A stretch of 16,835 bases of DNA, taken from DAOMOD01 sp964526035 (GTDB taxonomy: Bacteria; Pseudomonadota; Gammaproteobacteria; Xanthomonadales; BPKI01). The notes under the pieces are model-generated. The model was not told the origin of the DNA, made no database searches, and worked only from the letters and a program-made list of their open reading frames with translations. Within the stretch, counting starts at the first letter, position 1, and every line of letters starts with the position of its first letter. A program made the position numbers and the translations under genes. Positions 13,780 through 16,835 of the stretch are shown piece by piece. The stretch is taken from NCBI GenBank assembly GCA_964526035.1, contig CAZGKE010000066.1, positions 1-16,835 of the forward strand, in the 5' to 3' direction.

Positions 13780-13879
13780 AGGGGTGAACGCACGAGGCAG
13801 GAGCCGAGGGCCGGGCGACTTGGCGAACGCAGGATGTGTGAGCCTGGTCGCGACTCGAGACGCGAAGCATGAATCCCGA

Positions 13880-15094
13880 TCAGACGTCGAGATTCGCCAC
13901 TCGAAGCGCGTTCGCTTCAATAAAGTTTCGACGCGGCTCGACCGCCTCTCCCATCAGCATCGAAAACATCTCGTCCGCCGCCACCGCATCTTCGATGGTC
14001 ACCTGCAGCAGGCGTCTGGTTTCCGGATTGACCGTGGTCTCCCATAGCTGCTCCGGGTTCATTTCGCCCAGGCCCTTGAAGCGCTGGATGCTGCGCCCGC
14101 GCTTGGCTTCGTCCATCAGCCACTGGACCACGCCGGCGAAGTCGCTGACCGCGGCGCTGCGAGTGCCGCGTACCACCTGTGCTCCGGGCTGGATCAGGTC
14201 GTGAATGGACTGCGCCACCTGGGACAGCTGACGATACTCGCTGCCCTGGAAGAATCCTTCCGGCAGGCGCTGTTGGCGGGTCAGGCCATGGTGATCGCGC
14301 ACGACAATCAGTCCGGCCTCGTCGCCACCCTGCAGGCGAAGCTGGTAGCGCGGCTTGCCCAGGCCGCTGGCATTGATCTGGTTGGACAGCGCCATGATCC
14401 AGGCTTCGCCCTTGGCAGGGTCGCTGAAGGCTTCCGGCGGCAGCGGCGGTACCCGCAGCAAGGCCTCCAGGACGTCGCCATCGAACCGCAGCGCCAGCCG
14501 ACGGATGAGGTCGCGCGCCGCCTGGTAGTCCTTCAGCAGTCGCTCCAGGCTTTCCGCGTTGATGGGCGGGGCATCGGGGCTGTAGTGGAGCTCCGAGCCC
14601 TCGACGGCGTTGCTGATCAGGTAGGCATTCAGCGCCGCGTCGTCCTTCATGTACATCTCCTGCTTGCCCTGCTTGACCTTGTACAGGGGCGGCAGGCCGA
14701 TGTAGATGTGGCCGCGCTCGATCAGCTCGCGCATCTGGCGGTAGAAGAAGGTCAGCAGCAGCGTGCGGATGTGGGAGCCGTCCACATCGGCGTCGGTCAT
14801 GATGATGATGCGGTGGTAGCGCAGCTTGTTCGCATCGAACTCTTCCTTGCCGATGCCGCAGCCCAGCGCGGTGATCAGCGTACCCACCTCGGCTGACGAT
14901 AACATCTTGTCAAACCTGGCTTTTTCGACGTTGAGTATCTTGCCCTTGAGGGGCAATATGGCCTGATTCTTGCGGTTGCGACCCTGTTTGGCGGAGCCGC
15001 CGGCGGAGTCGCCCTCGACCAGAAAGATTTCCGACAGTGCCGGGTCCTTTTCCTGGCAGTCGGCGAGCTTGCCGGGGAGGCCGGCGATATCCAG
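13880..15094 (-). CDS. gyrB: DNA gyrase subunit B, C-terminal part (continues across the N gap)
   Basis: The 404 residues after the assembly gap, from LDIAGLPGKL to the TGA at 13880. The TOPRIM domain is clear: EGDSAGGSAKQGRN (residues 27-40 of this part) and the metal-binding DADVDGSH (101-108). The GyrB-specific insertion and the GyrA-interacting tail with QRFKGLGEMNPEQLW and PRRNFIE close the protein. Quinolone-region motifs (EGDSAGG, NVEKARFDKML) look like the normal type. With the part at 15105-16269 and about 10 missing residues, the whole is about 802 residues, close to E. coli GyrB (804). The apparent frame change lies exactly at the Ns, so this is not evidence of a broken gene. Confidence 0.97.
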   Translation of the reverse strand: MDIAGLPGKLADCQEKDPALSEIFLVEGDSAGGSAKQGRNRKNQAILPLKGKILNVEKARFDKMLSSAEVGTLITALGCGIGKEEFDANKLRYHRIIIMTDADVDGSHIRTLLLTFFYRQMRELIERGHIYIGLPPLYKVKQGKQEMYMKDDAALNAYLISNAVEGSELHYSPDAPPINAESLERLLKDYQAARDLIRRLALRFDGDVLEALLRVPPLPPEAFSDPAKGEAWIMALSNQINASGLGKPRYQLRLQGGDEAGLIVVRDHHGLTRQQRLPEGFFQGSEYRQLSQVAQSIHDLIQPGAQVVRGTRSAAVSDFAGVVQWLMDEAKRGRSIQRFKGLGEMNPEQLWETTVNPETRRLLQVTIEDAVAADEMFSMLMGEAVEPRRNFIEANALRVANLDV

Positions 15095-15104
15095 NNNNNN
15101 NNNN
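15095..15104. other. Assembly gap (10 N) inside gyrB
   Basis: Ten Ns. Upstream the gyrB frame ends ...AREAARK plus one G; downstream it resumes with CTG (LDIAG). To stay in frame the missing length must be 2 more than a multiple of 3, so 10 cannot be correct. By comparison with E. coli ([22 protein letters not shown]), about 10 residues are affected and about 29 nt are missing. Confidence 0.95.
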
Positions 15105-16269
<1,165 letters not shown>

Positions 16270-16342
16270 GCAGGGGTCCCTGTCGGGCGGCGCTGTCGCG
16301 GCGTCCTTTCTGGATAAAACGAGAGTGTGAAGCGAACGCAAC

Positions 16343-16348
16343 AGTATA
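16343..16348 (-). promoter_or_regulatory. gyrB: Candidate extended -10 promoter element of gyrB
   Basis: On the minus strand the sequence reads TGC-TATACT, a good extended -10 box, 73 bp upstream of the gyrB start. No convincing -35 hexamer lies 16-18 bp further upstream, which fits an extended -10 promoter. A separate gyrB promoter in the recF-gyrB gap would allow supercoiling-sensitive control independent of recF. The call rests on motif match and position only. Confidence 0.5.
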
Positions 16349-16400
16349 GCAGCTTGGCGGCAGTCGCCGGCCGCTCGCGACGCTGCCGGGCGGCCCCGAT

Positions 16401-16835
16401 TCAGGTCGCGGTCGCGCTGATCTGCCCCTGTTCCACGTGGAACCTTCGGCACTCGCCGCGCCAATCGGCGAGCGCTGGCGGCACCTCCACGCCGGTCACC
16501 AGAACCTGTCCGGAAAAGCGAGCCAGTTCGGCTGCCACCCGCTCCTGATGCGCACGGTCCAGTTCCGAAGCGAAGTCGTCGAGCGCAAAGATGGGCGCTT
16601 CCCCGACGTGCTCCCGATAAAGCGCCGCCTGCGCCAGCAGGCACAGCAGCGCCGCCAGCTTCTCCTGGCCGCGTGACAGGTGGCCACGTTGCGGTGCACG
16701 CTCGAAGCCAAGAGTCCAGTCGGCACGGTGTGGACCACGGCGCGTGTAGCCGAGAATCCGGTCGCGCTCGCGGCTCTCCGCCAGCGCCGCGCGCAGATCC
16801 TGTTCGGCCCGCCAGCCCCGCTGGTGGTGCAAGGT
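16401..16835 (-). CDS. recF: RecF recombination/repair protein, C-terminal part (runs off the right edge)
   Basis: SMC-like ATPase that works with RecO and RecR to load RecA at gapped DNA. The last 144 residues are present, ending at TGA 16401. They show the RecF substrate motif GPHRADW, the ABC signature LSRGQEKL, and the Walker B/D-loop stretch FALDDFASELD; the Walker A part lies beyond the window. The frame is open to the last base (codon ACC at 16835-16833), so the 5' truncation is due to the window edge and not a real break. Position upstream of gyrB on the same strand supports the identification. Confidence 0.95.
   Translation of the reverse strand, partial: TLHHQRGWRAEQDLRAALAESRERDRILGYTRRGPHRADWTLGFERAPQRGHLSRGQEKLAALLCLLAQAALYREHVGEAPIFALDDFASELDRAHQERVAAELARFSGQVLVTGVEVPPALADWRGECRRFHVEQGQISATAT

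Larger units (their letters stand above)
13491..13879. other. Gene-free stretch between gyrB and the membrane-protein operon
   Basis: No believable gene is seen in this 389-bp stretch. It holds, from left to right, the probable leader of the operon, an AT-rich palindrome (13599-13622), a 12-bp-arm hairpin (13671-13697), a 15-bp sequence shared with the 3' end of gyrB (13723-13737), and two GC-rich hairpins (13749-13779). Base composition shifts sharply from AT-rich at about 13595-13640 to very GC-rich beyond 13700. Confidence 0.7.

Overview
The window reads as GC-rich gammaproteobacterial chromosome, most likely from the Xanthomonadales/Lysobacteraceae. The reasons are the recF-gyrB pair transcribed leftward (the end of a dnaA-dnaN-recF-gyrB cluster), a PdxJ of the NLNKIAVLRN type seen in xanthomonads, and many short dispersed palindromes between genes. 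It is draft sequence: ten Ns interrupt gyrB, and the reading frame does not match across them, so the Ns are a placeholder.

Left edge (1-1260): a complete, apparently intact integron integrase gene (intI, + strand) preceded by 200 bp packed with structure. That stretch holds an attC-like hairpin at the very edge, two tandem pairs of a 13-bp repeat (TGACGYGTAGCRY), and between them a perfect 9-bp-arm palindrome resembling a GacA/UvrY-type site. Any cassette array would lie to the left, outside the window. This is the most interesting part.

1262-9069 (all - strand): an orphan beta-class DNA methyltransferase; a 1174-residue hybrid histidine kinase with an SLC5 transporter-like sensor (CrbS/CbrA/MxtR type); and a 962-residue membrane diguanylate cyclase with a periplasmic propeller and Y_Y_Y sensor. 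None has a visible partner response regulator, restriction enzyme or effector in the window.

9163-11967: pdxJ (+), divergent from the cyclase gene and convergent with an M48-family metallopeptidase lipoprotein gene (-). A pair of hairpin repeats separates the convergent genes. The metallopeptidase gene is preceded by a large imperfect palindrome and, upstream of that, an ATP-grasp glutamate-ligase-like gene.

11014-13490 (-): a two-gene operon of an inactive-transglutaminase/7TM membrane protein and the ATP-grasp ligase, with a 2-nt gap between stop and start. A 24-bp near-perfect AT-rich palindrome lies about 110 bp upstream and could be its operator.

13880-16835 (-): gyrB (split by the N gap, about 29 nt probably missing) and the C-terminal part of recF, running off the right edge. 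The origin is therefore expected just to the right, which places the integron within tens of kilobases of oriC.
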